Source: Variovorax sp. HW608 (GTDB lineage Bacteria > Pseudomonadota > Gammaproteobacteria > Burkholderiales > Burkholderiaceae_C). Taken from it: a stretch of DNA of 64,000 nucleotides. The notes under the pieces were generated by a model. The model saw only the letters and a list, made by a program, of their open reading frames with translations, did not search any database and was not told the origin of the DNA. This document shows, one piece after another, positions 17,150 through 26,339 of this stretch. The position numbers were made by a program, and so were the translations under genes. How positions within the stretch are numbered: position 1 is the stretch's first letter; every line of letters starts with the position of its first letter. Location: positions 2,170,001 to 2,234,000 of the forward strand of contig NZ_LT607803.1 in assembly GCF_900090195.1 (NCBI RefSeq). Reading direction: 5' to 3'.

Positions 17150-19115
17150 GAGGCCTCTCCGGCGAAGTCTCGACGCGTGCCGTATCGCTCGGCTCCGACG
17201 CCGCAAGCGCAGTTTCCAGGTCATGAAGCCGCTGGTCCACCAGCGCCGCGAGCGGATCGTGCATGTCCGGCATCGGCGATGCCTCCGGCGCATCGACGGG
17301 TGCGCCCGCGATGCGGTCCAGCCGCGGCTGGAAGGCGCAGAGCTCACTCTCGCTCGCCAGCAATGCCAGCGGCTCCTGCAGTGCACCGAGCTGCCGCACG
17401 ACGCCTCGGCGATGCGCCAGCCATTCGTCGGCGGGCCGGACCGAATCCGGCTCGTAGCGCGCGATGTCGAGATCGGACTCGATCGCGCCCAGGCGGCCGA
17501 GCCATTCGCCGGCGGCCTCGGTCGGCCGTGCACCGCCGCGCGTCTCTGCAGCCATGCGCTCGAGAAGGCCCGCGATGCCCGATTCGATGCGCTGCGCCAC
17601 GCCGAGCGGCCAGAAATGGGCAGACACGACGTAGGCCACCAGGTTGCCGATCAGGATGCCGATGATGCGATCGCGGATGGTCAGCATGTCGAACGACGGG
17701 CCGGGGCCCTGCACCGCGCACAGCAGGAACGCGAAGCCGATCTGGAAGCCCGCATAGGCAATGCGCGGACTGCCGGCCGCGACCCAGGCCGCAAGCAGCG
17801 TGCCCGCGAACACCGCCGCCATCAGCCCGCCGATCGAAGTGAGCGAGGGCACGACGTAGAGCAGCGTGACCAGCCCGAGCACCGCACCCACGAGGGCGCC
17901 GGCGATGCGCAGGCTGAGCTTCTCCACGCTCTCGGCGACCGTGCCGAGCGACACGATGAAGACGGTGATGAAGCAGGTGTGGATGGTCGGCCAGTTCAGC
18001 AGCGAATAGAGCAGATAGCAGAACATCGCCGCGCCGGTGGTCTTGAGCGCGAAGCGGACGTGGTCGGTGTTGGTGAAGGCATCGGGCCGCAGGAAGCCGC
18101 CGCGTTCCGGCTGCGCAGCGGGTGCGACCTGCTGCGCGGGTCGGGTGAAGCGGGCCAGCAGGGCTTCGAAGGCGCGCTGCACGCGCGCGGCCAGCGTGGC
18201 CGCAGGCAAGGTGTTCGCGAGGTCCGCCGCGGCGGGCCCGGGAGCGAAAAGGCGGCCCCCGGTGATCTCCTGCGCCCTCGCGTCGACCGAGCGCGCGATC
18301 GCCTCGCGCGCCTCCAGCGGCGGCTGCGCCTGCGGGGTCTGCAAGGCGAAGGCCGTGAGCGACATCAGCGCGGCGGTGCTGCCGGCCGCCTGCCGCAGCC
18401 CGGCCATCTCCGATGCCGGCGAAGTGCGCTCGGCGCCCGCGAGCTTCAGCCAGGTCCGGACTTCGCCGTCGCCTTCACGCACGTGGTCGGCGAAGGCGTG
18501 CGCGGCCTGCGCATCGCCGCCGCGCAGCATCGCCGACACCAGCCGCAGCCGATGTGCCAGCGCGCGCTGCACCAGTTGACGCGGCGAGGGCGCGATCAGC
18601 AGCGCCACCACCGCACCCACAGCGGCCGGGATGCCGACGAACAGCCAGGCATACAGCAGCCCGCGCGTCGCGAGTTCGCCGAACGGCACGCGGCCGAGCA
18701 CATCCAGCGCGTAGGCCACGATCAGCGCGAAGATCCCACCGCCCGCACCGAGCTTGCTGGCCGAGACCAGAAACAGCAGCCCGAAGGCGATGACGGTCAT
18801 GCTCGCGACCCGCCAGGGCGGCCGCTCCAGCGTGGCATTGGCGACAACGAACACGAAGCCGATCAGCAGCGTGATCAGCAGTGCGGCGGCGACGCAGAGG
18901 AGCAGGCTGCTCGCGCGATCGCGCTTGACCAGGAAGAAGGCCACGTAGGCCGTGAGTGCCGGTTCGGGCGTGCCGTAGAGCACCGTGACCATCACGGTCA
19001 GCGTGCAGACCAGCGCGAGGCGGGCCGCGAATTCGAGCCGGCCCGGTTCCGGCGCCAGCAGGTGCAGCCAATCCGTCGCGGCGGATGAGGTCGTGTCAGC
19101 GGCAGGCGGCGCCAT
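17136..19115 (-). CDS. mdtO: FUSC-family inner-membrane transporter (MdtO/AaeB-like)
   Basis: The protein has 659 aa. Two sets of about five to six helices are separated by a long cytoplasmic region (about residues 190-335) and followed by a soluble tail, as in the fusaric-acid-resistance (FUSC) family. FALKTTGAAMFCYLLYSLLNWPTIHTCFITV is typical of the second membrane set. It would export aromatic acids or similar compounds. I chose the ATG at 19115 (MAPPAADTTSS), which overlaps the HlyD gene by 20 bp; an ATG at 19148 is an alternative. Confidence 0.85.
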   Translation of the reverse strand: MAPPAADTTSSAATDWLHLLAPEPGRLEFAARLALVCTLTVMVTVLYGTPEPALTAYVAFFLVKRDRASSLLLCVAAALLITLLIGFVFVVANATLERPPWRVASMTVIAFGLLFLVSASKLGAGGGIFALIVAYALDVLGRVPFGELATRGLLYAWLFVGIPAAVGAVVALLIAPSPRQLVQRALAHRLRLVSAMLRGGDAQAAHAFADHVREGDGEVRTWLKLAGAERTSPASEMAGLRQAAGSTAALMSLTAFALQTPQAQPPLEAREAIARSVDARAQEITGGRLFAPGPAAADLANTLPAATLAARVQRAFEALLARFTRPAQQVAPAAQPERGGFLRPDAFTNTDHVRFALKTTGAAMFCYLLYSLLNWPTIHTCFITVFIVSLGTVAESVEKLSLRIAGALVGAVLGLVTLLYVVPSLTSIGGLMAAVFAGTLLAAWVAAGSPRIAYAGFQIGFAFLLCAVQGPGPSFDMLTIRDRIIGILIGNLVAYVVSAHFWPLGVAQRIESGIAGLLERMAAETRGGARPTEAAGEWLGRLGAIESDLDIARYEPDSVRPADEWLAHRRGVVRQLGALQEPLALLASESELCAFQPRLDRIAGAPVDAPEASPMPDMHDPLAALVDQRLHDLETALAASEPSDTARVETSPERPHAAA

Positions 19116-20139
19116 GCCCCACCTCGACCACCGCACTGGCGCCGACACGCGTGAGCGCCGGCGGCGGTTCCTCGAGCCGCACCCGCACCGGAAACCGCCG
19201 TGCCACCCGCACCCAGTTCAGCGAACTCTGCACGTAGGGCAGCGAGCGCGGCAGGTTGACGCGGTCGTCGGCCAGCACGCCCCAGCCGATGCCGTCCACC
19301 ACCCCCCGGATCGGCTGGCGGCGATCGACCATCGAATAGACGGTCACACACTGGCCTTCCTGCACCTGGTGCAGGTCGGTCTCGCGCAGGTTGGCAATGG
19401 CAAACCATTCCTCGGTGTTGATGAGCGTGAACAGCGACTGCGACGGCACGACCATTTCGCCCGCCGACACCGTGAGCCCGACGACGCGTCCGTCGTGCGG
19501 TGCGCGCACGGTGGTGTCGTCCAGCGCGCGCCTGGCGATGGCGAGCGCGGCATCGGCCGCCGCCACCGCGGCAACGCCGCCCGCATCGTCGGCGACTGCC
19601 CGTTCCGCGGCCAGTGCCTGCTCCCGGGCCTGCCGCAGCGACGTGGCGGCGTCCTGGCGCGCGGTCTGTGCCTGATCGAGCTGCTGCTGCGGCACATAGC
19701 CCTTCTGGACCAGCGGACGCAGCCGCTCCTCGGTGCGCTCGGTCAGGCCCAGGTTGGTGGTGGCGCGGCGTGTCTGGTCGGCCGCGGTCGCGGCCGCCGA
19801 GCGCTGCGTGGAGACGACGCGCCGCTGCGAATCGAGCGCCGCGCGTGCCACGTCGACATTGGCGAGCGCCTGCGCGACGGCCAGCTTGTAGGGCAGGGGA
19901 TCGATCTGGAACAGCAGGTCGCCCTTGTGCACCTGCTGGTTCTCGCGCACCGGCAGCTCGATGATGCGGCCGCCCACCGCCGCCGCCACGTGGACGATGT
20001 CGGCATCGATGGTCGCGTCATCGGTCGAAGGCCGGCTCGCCACATTGACACCGACCGCCACCACGATGCAGACCGCAATGATGGCCAGCGAAAGCGCCAG
20101 GCGCCGCCCCCATGCCGACCGGCTGGCGTTCCTCGTCAC
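19096..20139 (-). CDS. mdtN: HlyD-family membrane fusion protein (MdtN-like)
   Basis: The protein has 347 aa from a GTG at 20139. Its GTG overlaps the TGA of the ytcA-like gene as GTGA, which is strong evidence for this start over a longer frame. One anchor (LALSLAIIAVCIVVAVGVN) precedes DDATIDADIVHVAAAVGGRI, a coiled coil at about 90-190, then APHDGRVVGLTVSAGEMVVPSQ and an ANLRETDLHQVQEGQ barrel segment. It links the FUSC transporter to the outer-membrane duct. Confidence 0.9.
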   Translation of the reverse strand: MTRNASRSAWGRRLALSLAIIAVCIVVAVGVNVASRPSTDDATIDADIVHVAAAVGGRIIELPVRENQQVHKGDLLFQIDPLPYKLAVAQALANVDVARAALDSQRRVVSTQRSAAATAADQTRRATTNLGLTERTEERLRPLVQKGYVPQQQLDQAQTARQDAATSLRQAREQALAAERAVADDAGGVAAVAAADAALAIARRALDDTTVRAPHDGRVVGLTVSAGEMVVPSQSLFTLINTEEWFAIANLRETDLHQVQEGQCVTVYSMVDRRQPIRGVVDGIGWGVLADDRVNLPRSLPYVQSSLNWVRVARRFPVRVRLEEPPPALTRVGASAVVEVGHGAACR

Positions 20140-20411
20140 AGGCCCACCCAGACCCACCAGAGCAGCGCCGCGACAGCGACGCCGATGGCCGTGCACACGA
20201 AGAGCTGCAGCGGCAGCAATTGCGCGACGCCGCTCATGACGAAGAGGGCGCGCGCAAGCGCCGCACCCAGCACGCCGACCAATGCGCAGAGCAGCCACGC
20301 GGGAAAGTACGCGCCGGCCAGCGGGATCGACGGTGCGCCGGCGCAGCCGGACAGGCCGGGCAGGGCCAGGAACATCAGCGCGAGACCGGCAGCAATACGT
20401 GCCTGAAGCAT
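20136..20411 (-). CDS. ytcA: YtcA-like small lipoprotein with two membrane helices
   Basis: The protein has 91 aa. MLQARIAAGLALMFLALPG followed by LSGC is a lipoprotein signal. Then come SIPLAGAYFPAWLLCALVG and two hydrophobic helices, the layout of E. coli YtcA (IPVIGAYYPSWFFC in that protein, from memory). It is the first gene of a unit ordered like E. coli ytcA-mdtN-mdtO-mdtP. GGGAGG precedes the ATG at 20411 by 3 nt; an in-frame ATG at 20423 is an alternative start. The function of YtcA in these pumps is not established. Confidence 0.75.
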   Translation of the reverse strand: MLQARIAAGLALMFLALPGLSGCAGAPSIPLAGAYFPAWLLCALVGVLGAALARALFVMSGVAQLLPLQLFVCTAIGVAVAALLWWVWVGL

Positions 20412-20522
20412 GAACCTCCCCATTTCATGGAACGATGCTCGGCGCTCGTGCATCGGGGACGGGCTGCCGAGTACGGCCGACATATCTTCCCAAAGGAGCA
20501 GGCGAAAGCCAAGCCCGCCTCT

Positions 20523-22163
20523 TCAAGCCATGTGGTGCAGTTCGCGGCGCAGCACCTTGCCGACCGTGCTCTTGGGCAGGCGCTCGGCGAAGGTCACGAG
20601 CCTCGGCACCTTGTAGCGCGTGAGGTGCGCGCGGCAGTGCGCGATGAGGTCCTGCTCGGTCAACGCGGCACCGGGCGCCTGGACCACGAAGAGCCGCAGC
20701 GCCTCGCCGGTCTTCGCATCGGGCACGCCGATGCAGGCGCATTCGGCCACGCCGGGGCAGGCGGCGACGACGGCCTCGATCTCGTTCGGGAACACGTTGA
20801 AGCCCGAGACGATCACCATGTCCTTCTTGCGGTCCACGATGCGCAGGAAGCCGCGCTCGTCGAACACGCCGACGTCGCCGGTGCGGAAGTAGCCGTCCTC
20901 GGTGAATGCCTCGGCGTTGGCCGAGGGCTGGTTCCAGTAGCCGGCCATCACCTGCGGTCCCTTGGCGCAGACCTCGCCGGGCTCGCCGGGTGCCGCCTCC
21001 GCGCCGTCCGCGTCGAGCAGCTTGATGTCGGTGCCCGGCAGCGGCAGGCCGGTCGTGCCCGAGAAGGCATCGATGCCGCCGGGATTGAAGGACAGCACCG
21101 GGCTGGTCTCCGACAGCCCGTAGCCCTCGCGGATGAAGGTGCCCGTGATGGCTTCCCACTTCGCCGAGGTCGCGGCGAGCACTGCCGCGCCGCCGCCGCC
21201 GGCCAGCTTCAGGCGCGAGAAGTCCACCTCGCCGAGGCGCGGATGCATCGTGAGTCCGGCATAGAGCGTGTTCACGCCCATGAACACCGTGGGCCGGGCG
21301 GCCTTCAGCACGTCGACGAAGCCGTCCATGTCGCGCGGATCCGGCACCAGCCAGTTCTCCGCGCCGATGGAGAAGTAGGTGATGAAGTTCACCATCAGCG
21401 CGAAGATGTGATAGAGCGGGATCGCGGTGACGATGACCTCCTCGCCGGGCCGCATCGCGTCGGGCAGGAAGGCCCGGAACTGCGCGGTGTTCGCCACCAG
21501 GTTGCCGTGCGACAGGCACGCGCCCTTCGACAGGCCGGTGGTGCCGCCGGTGTATTGCAGGAAGAGCGGGTCCGACGGCGACAGCGCCACCGGCTGGCGC
21601 TGCATCGCGGCGCCACGGCAGAGCACCTCCGCGAAGGAGAAGCTGCCGGCCAGCCGCTCGTCCACTGCCGGCCCCGGCAGCTCGACGCCGCAGCCGTCGC
21701 CCGGCGCCATCGTGATGACCGTGCGGATGCGCGTGCCATGCAGCACCTCGGCCAGCGTGGGCGTGGCGCCGTTGAAGATCACGATGGTCTCGCTGCCCGA
21801 ATCGTTGAGCTGGTGCTCGAGCTCGCGCGGCGTGTACTGCGGGTTCACGTTGACCTGCACCGCGCCGGCGCGTGCGATGCCCAGGAAGGCGATCGCGAAG
21901 CCCGGCAGGTTGGGCGCCATCACCGCGATGCGATCGCCCTTGCGCACGCCGAGCGCATGCTGCAGCCAGGCGGCGAACGCGGCCGACCCGTGGTCGACGT
22001 CGGCATAGCTCAGCGTCTGGCCGAGGGCGCGGAAGGCCGGCCGGGCGGCATGGCGCGTCATCGCGCCGTCGAGCATGTGCACCACCGAAGGATGGGGACA
22101 GAGGTCGATGTCGGCCGGGATTCCGAAGCCGGCATAGCTGGCGAGCCAGGGGCGGGGAGGCAT
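20523..22163 (-). CDS. AMP-dependent acyl-CoA ligase (FadD-like)
   Basis: The protein has 546 aa. The adenylate-forming motifs are LQYTGGTTGLSKGACLSHGN (A3), GYGLSETSPV, YFRTGDVGVFDERGFLRI, and KDMVIVSGFNVFPNEIE with the C-terminal lysine in LPKSTVGKVLRREL. The motif set and length fit long-chain fatty acyl-CoA synthetase FadD, which activates fatty acids with ATP and CoA. It starts divergently from the decayed araC-type gene at 22282. Chain-length preference cannot be read from the sequence. Confidence 0.88.
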   Translation of the reverse strand: MPPRPWLASYAGFGIPADIDLCPHPSVVHMLDGAMTRHAARPAFRALGQTLSYADVDHGSAAFAAWLQHALGVRKGDRIAVMAPNLPGFAIAFLGIARAGAVQVNVNPQYTPRELEHQLNDSGSETIVIFNGATPTLAEVLHGTRIRTVITMAPGDGCGVELPGPAVDERLAGSFSFAEVLCRGAAMQRQPVALSPSDPLFLQYTGGTTGLSKGACLSHGNLVANTAQFRAFLPDAMRPGEEVIVTAIPLYHIFALMVNFITYFSIGAENWLVPDPRDMDGFVDVLKAARPTVFMGVNTLYAGLTMHPRLGEVDFSRLKLAGGGGAAVLAATSAKWEAITGTFIREGYGLSETSPVLSFNPGGIDAFSGTTGLPLPGTDIKLLDADGAEAAPGEPGEVCAKGPQVMAGYWNQPSANAEAFTEDGYFRTGDVGVFDERGFLRIVDRKKDMVIVSGFNVFPNEIEAVVAACPGVAECACIGVPDAKTGEALRLFVVQAPGAALTEQDLIAHCRAHLTRYKVPRLVTFAERLPKSTVGKVLRRELHHMA

Positions 22164-22281
22164 GGTGGGCAGTCCTTGAAAGGGCGTCCATCGTAGGAAG
22201 AGGCCCCTCGGGCGTCAGTGACCGTCGCGGCCAGTTTTTTGGCTTTGCAGCACAATCCGGATCGCTTCCTTGGAGACAACG

Positions 22282-22952
22282 ATGAACGGCAGCAAGCGCA
22301 CCACGTCCGCTGCATGGGTCGGCGGCATCGCCAGCATGCTCGAGTCGCAGGGGCTGGACCCGCGCGCCCTGTTCGAGGCTTTGGCGATCGATCCCGCGCT
22401 GCTGGGCCGCTCCGACGCGCGCGTCGAGACCGAGAAGCTCAACCATCTGTGGGAGCTCGCCGCCGAGCGCTCCGGCAATCCCCACATTGCGCTGACCGCG
22501 CCGTGCATGGCCCAGCTCGCGAGCTTCGAGGTGCTGGGCTACGCGATGATGTCCTGCCCCAACCTGCTCGCCGGCCTGGAGCGGCTCGCGCGCTACCTGC
22601 GCATCGTCACCGAGGCCGGCGATGTGCGGCTGGAAGAGGTCCCGGCGGGCTGGCGCCTGGCCTTCGAGCTCTTCGACGGCGAGCACCCCGTGCCGCCACC
22701 GCTCGCACCCTGCAGCGGCGCCTGCAGGAAGAGGGCACCTCCTTCCAGCAACTGCTGGACGGCACGCGCCGTGAACTCGCGCAGCGCTATCTGCGGCAAC
22801 CGGAGGTCTCGCTCGTCCAGGCCACCTACTTGCTCGGCTTCTCGGACCAGAGCATCTTCCATCGCGCGTGCAAGCGGTGGTTCAACACCTCGCCGGGCAG
22901 CTACCGCAGTCGCGTCGGGCGGGAAAGCGCCGAGCGGCGCGCGATCGGCTGA
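22282..22952 (+). pseudogene. AraC-family regulator with internal deletion and frameshift
   Basis: The first frame (22282 to about 22700) encodes the N-terminal AraC_arabinose_bd-type domain: AAWVGGIASMLESQGLDPRALFEALAID, then LGYAMMSCPNLLAGLERLARYLRI. Near 22700, after ELFDGEHPVP, the coding sequence continues in another frame as TLQRRLQEEGTSFQQLLDGT and FSDQSIFHRACKRWFNTSPG, the second half of the AraC HTH. Family proteins are about 330-345 aa, so roughly 100 residues, including the end of the sensor domain and the first HTH helices, are missing. This is not a single-base error. The decayed gene faces the FadD-like ligase it may once have controlled. Confidence 0.8.
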
Positions 22953-22990
22953 GTGCCGCACCCGGCCCCGCTGAACACGAAGGAGAGCAT

Positions 22991-24376
22991 ATGACCCCCG
23001 AACATTGGGATGCGCTGGTCGTCGGGGCCGGCCAGGCGGGGCCCGCACTGGCCGTGCGGCTCGCGCAGGCCGGCCATCGGACCGCGCTCATCGAGCGCGA
23101 CCGCCTGGGCGGCACCTGCGTCAACACCGGCTGTACGCCGACCAAGACGCTGGTCGCCAGTGCGCGTGTCGCCGCGCTGGCGCGCAGGGCGGCGGATTTC
23201 GGCGTGGCCATCGGCGGCGAAGTCGCCATCGATTTCGCACGCGTGATGGCCCGCATGCGCGGCGTCGTCGGGCAGTCGACGCTCGGCCTTGAAAAGTGGC
23301 TGACGCAGACCGCAGGACTCGAGCTCGTCTCGGGCCATGCACGCTTCACCGCGCCCGACACCCTCGTGGTGGGCGAGCGCGTGCTCGAGGCGCCGAAGAT
23401 CTTCCTCAACGTCGGCTGCCGCCCGGTGGTGCCGGACTGGGCGCGCAATTCGGCCGTTCCCTTCCTCACCAGCGAAACGCTGCTCGCGCTGGAGGCGCTG
23501 CCGCCCCATCTCGCGATCGTGGGCGGCGGCGCGATCGGCCTCGAGTTCGCGCAGATCTTCCGGCGCCTGGGCAGCCGGGTGACCGTGTTCGAAATGGCCG
23601 ATCGCCTGCTCCCGCGCGAAGATCCGGAGGCCGCGGCGGAAGTCCGCGCGGCGCTCGAAGACGAAGGCGTCCGGTTCGAGCTCGGCTCGGGCTGCTTCGG
23701 CCTCGAGGCGGGGGACCAGGACGAGCCGGTGGTGGTGGGCTTCGCGTGCGGACCGCTTCGCGAGCGCCGCGCCGCGACGCACGTCCTCGTGGCCGTCGGC
23801 CGGCAACCCAACACCGAGGACCTCGGGCTCGACCTCGCAGGCGTCGCGCTGGACGCGCGCGGCTTCATCCGCGTCGACAGCCAGTTGCGCACCAGCGTCC
23901 CCGGCATCTGGGCGCTGGGCGACGTGAACGGCCGCGGCGCGTTCACGCACACCTCGTGGAACGACCACGAGATCGTGGCCGCGAACCTGCTCGATGGCGA
24001 GGCGCGCAGCGTCGACGAGCGCGTGGCGCGCTACGCACTCTACGTCGACCCGCCACTTGCGCGGATCGGCGATTCGGAGCAGCAGGCACGCGAACGCGGC
24101 GGGCGTGTGCTCGTCGGGCTCATGCCCATGAAGAACGTGGGCCGCGCGCGCGAGCGCTCCGAGACGCGCGGCTTCATGAAGGTGCTCGTCGATGCCGATT
24201 CGATGCGGCTCATCGGCGCCACCCTGGTCTGCATCGAGGCCGACGAGGTGATCCACTCGCTGATCGCGATCACGAGCGCCGGGGCCGACGTGCGCAGCAT
24301 CGCGGCGAGCGTGCCGATCCATCCCACCGTCAGCGAGCTGATCCCGACGATGCTGCAGCGGCTCAAGCCGCTTTGA
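22991..24376 (+). CDS. Pyridine nucleotide-disulfide oxidoreductase (mercuric reductase/lipoamide dehydrogenase-like)
   Basis: The protein has 461 aa. FAD motif GAGQAGPALAVRLAQAG, redox-active disulfide GGTCVNTGCTPTKT, NAD(P) motif IVGGGAIGLEFAQIFRRLG, second FAD segment GIWALGDVNGRGAF, and the dimer-interface base pair HPTVSE near the C-terminus are all present. AGGAGAGCAT precedes the ATG. The motif set gives a cytoplasmic flavin disulfide reductase. There is no N-terminal heavy-metal domain and no mer gene nearby, so mercury reduction is unlikely; the true substrate is unknown. Confidence 0.88.
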   Translation: MTPEHWDALVVGAGQAGPALAVRLAQAGHRTALIERDRLGGTCVNTGCTPTKTLVASARVAALARRAADFGVAIGGEVAIDFARVMARMRGVVGQSTLGLEKWLTQTAGLELVSGHARFTAPDTLVVGERVLEAPKIFLNVGCRPVVPDWARNSAVPFLTSETLLALEALPPHLAIVGGGAIGLEFAQIFRRLGSRVTVFEMADRLLPREDPEAAAEVRAALEDEGVRFELGSGCFGLEAGDQDEPVVVGFACGPLRERRAATHVLVAVGRQPNTEDLGLDLAGVALDARGFIRVDSQLRTSVPGIWALGDVNGRGAFTHTSWNDHEIVAANLLDGEARSVDERVARYALYVDPPLARIGDSEQQARERGGRVLVGLMPMKNVGRARERSETRGFMKVLVDADSMRLIGATLVCIEADEVIHSLIAITSAGADVRSIAASVPIHPTVSELIPTMLQRLKPL

Positions 24377-24500
24377 GGCGGCGGACGGGGGCAACCTGGG
24401 CCCGGGATTGCCCCAGATCAAGGAACCGACGGCCGGGCGTTGGCACGCGGGCCCCGGGTCCTTATGCTTTTGCGCTACAGGTTCAACCAGGAGATGCTCG

Positions 24501-24767
24501 ATGAATGCCATCAAGATTGCACGACAGCGGATCGAGCGCGACCCGCAGAGCGAATCATCGCGTGCGCTCGTCCGTCTGGTCCTGGCCCTGCAGAGCGAGA
24601 CCTCGTTCGATGTCACATGCCTCTACAAGCTCGACTACGAGACCTTCGAGCTGGCGCTGTCCATCCTCGAGGAATGGCGGCTCGATCACTACTACGCCAG
24701 CAAGCTGAAGCTGATCGACATCTCCCTGCAGGCGCGCGCGCTCGGCGAGGAACACGCCGGCGCCTGA
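24501..24767 (+). CDS. Small conserved-looking protein of unknown function
   Basis: The protein has 88 aa. The start at 24501 has AGGAG 8 nt upstream. The product is mostly helical, charged and has no signal or membrane segment: RALVRLVLALQSETSFDVTCLYKLDYETFELALSILEEWRLDHYY. I do not recognise a family. It converges on the ligase gene at 24771 with a 3-bp gap. The acidic, aromatic composition and clean ribosome binding site make it more than a chance frame. Confidence 0.6.
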   Translation: MNAIKIARQRIERDPQSESSRALVRLVLALQSETSFDVTCLYKLDYETFELALSILEEWRLDHYYASKLKLIDISLQARALGEEHAGA

Positions 24768-24770
24768 GGC

Positions 24771-26321
24771 TCATTGCGCCGCGCCGCTGCGCTTGTCGAG
24801 CAGCGCGCTGCGCACCTCCTTCTTCAGCACCTTGCCGACCTTCGAGCGCGGCAGGTCGGGCCAGATCTCGACCTGCTTGGGCGCCTTCACGCTGCCGATG
24901 CGCGTCTTGACGAACGCCTGGATCTGCGCGGGATCGACGCTCTTGCCCGCGCGCAACTGGAGCACCGCGACCACGCGCTCGCCCCACTTGTCGTCGGGCA
25001 GGCCGACCACCGCGCTGTCCTGCACGTCGGGGTGCTGCATCAGCGCCTGCTCGACCTCGACCGAATAGACGTTGAAGCCGCCGCTGATGATCATGTCCTT
25101 GGCGCGGTCGACGATGTGGAGGAAGTTGTCGGCATCGAGGTAGCCGATGTCGCCGGTGTGGTGCCATCCGTGGCGCGAGGCTTCGGCGGTGGCCTCGGGG
25201 TCCTTGTAGTAGCCGGCCATCACGAGCGAGCTGCGCACCACGATCTCGCCGGTGTCGCCGCGCGGCAGCAGGCGGCCGTCGGCGTCCATCATCGCCACCT
25301 GCACCAGGGGGCCCGGCCGGCCCGCCGACGAGAGGCGCTCGCGCGCGACCGATCCGTCGGCCTTGAAGTGATCGCGCGGATGCATCATCGAGATCATCAT
25401 CGGCGCCTCGGTCTGGCCGAAGAGCTGCGCCATCACCGGTCCGATCCTGGTGAGCGCCTCTTCGAGCCGCGCGGCCGAGATCGGCGCCGCGCCATACCAG
25501 AAGCACTGGAGGGAATCGAGCTTCGTCGCCGCCAGCTTTTCGTGCGCGAGCAGCATGTAGATCAGCGTCGGCGGCAGGAAGGTGTGCGTGACCTCGTGGT
25601 GCTCGATCGCCGCGAGGAAATCGCCGATGTCGGGCTTGGGCAGGATCACGATGCGCCCGCCGAGCGTCATCACCGGCAGGCACAGCACGCCGGCCGCATG
25701 CGTCAGCGGCGCGAGCGCGAGATAGACCGGCCGGCCGATGAAGGGATAGCCCATCAGCGTCAGTGCCGACATCGTCTCCAGATTGCGGCCGGTCAGCATG
25801 ACGCCCTTGGGACGGCCGGTGGTGCCGCCGGTGCCGGCGATCATCGCGACGTCGTCGGGCGGCTCGATCTGCACGGGCTCGTCGGGGACGCCTTCGAGCC
25901 AGTCGGCGCACGCGGGAGCGATCGCGCACGCGCGGTCCAGGCAGACCAGCGTCTTCAGCTTGGGCAGCTGCGAGCGCATCTGCTCGACCATCGGCAGGAA
26001 GGCGCTGTGGAAGATCAGCGCCGCGCAGTCGAAGGCATCGAGTACGTAGCTGTTCTCGGCCGCCTCGTTGCGCGGATTGATCGGGCACCACACGGCGCCG
26101 GCACGCGAGATGCCGAACACGCAGGCGAAGGCATGCGCGTCGTTGCCCGACAGCACCGCGACCTTGTCGCCCGGCGCGATGCCCGAGCGCTGCAAGGCCC
26201 GCGCGACCCGGTGGCTGAAGCGCTGCACCTGGGCATAGCTCAGGTCCTGCCCGTTCATGGTCAGGCAGGGCGCATCGGCGCCGAGCTGCGCGCCCTTGTC
26301 GAGATAGTCGGTCAGCCGCAT
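24771..26321 (-). CDS. AMP-dependent acyl-CoA synthetase
   Basis: The protein has 516 aa. The motifs are IAGTGGTTGRPKGVMLTGRN (A3), LFGQTEAPMMIS, HHTGDIGYLDADNFLHIVDR, KDMIISGGFNVYSVEVE and LPRSKVGKVLKKEVR with the adenylation lysine. It is the last gene of an SDR, saccharopine-dehydrogenase-like and ligase unit controlled from the TetR-facing promoter at 28354-28382. It probably activates the carboxylic acid handled by that pathway; the substrate is unknown. The gap to the gene upstream is 18 bp. Confidence 0.88.
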   Translation of the reverse strand: MRLTDYLDKGAQLGADAPCLTMNGQDLSYAQVQRFSHRVARALQRSGIAPGDKVAVLSGNDAHAFACVFGISRAGAVWCPINPRNEAAENSYVLDAFDCAALIFHSAFLPMVEQMRSQLPKLKTLVCLDRACAIAPACADWLEGVPDEPVQIEPPDDVAMIAGTGGTTGRPKGVMLTGRNLETMSALTLMGYPFIGRPVYLALAPLTHAAGVLCLPVMTLGGRIVILPKPDIGDFLAAIEHHEVTHTFLPPTLIYMLLAHEKLAATKLDSLQCFWYGAAPISAARLEEALTRIGPVMAQLFGQTEAPMMISMMHPRDHFKADGSVARERLSSAGRPGPLVQVAMMDADGRLLPRGDTGEIVVRSSLVMAGYYKDPEATAEASRHGWHHTGDIGYLDADNFLHIVDRAKDMIISGGFNVYSVEVEQALMQHPDVQDSAVVGLPDDKWGERVVAVLQLRAGKSVDPAQIQAFVKTRIGSVKAPKQVEIWPDLPRSKVGKVLKKEVRSALLDKRSGAAQ

Positions 26322-26339
26322 GACGCAACCACGCTGCGA

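Noticed and set aside
22991..24376. Mercuric reductase MerA
   Set aside because: It lacks the heavy-metal N-terminal domain and any mer neighbours; the general flavin disulfide reductase call is safer.
24377..24440. GC-rich dyad after the flavin oxidoreductase gene as a terminator
   Set aside because: The CCTGGGCCCGGG-type dyad has no T-run after it on either strand.
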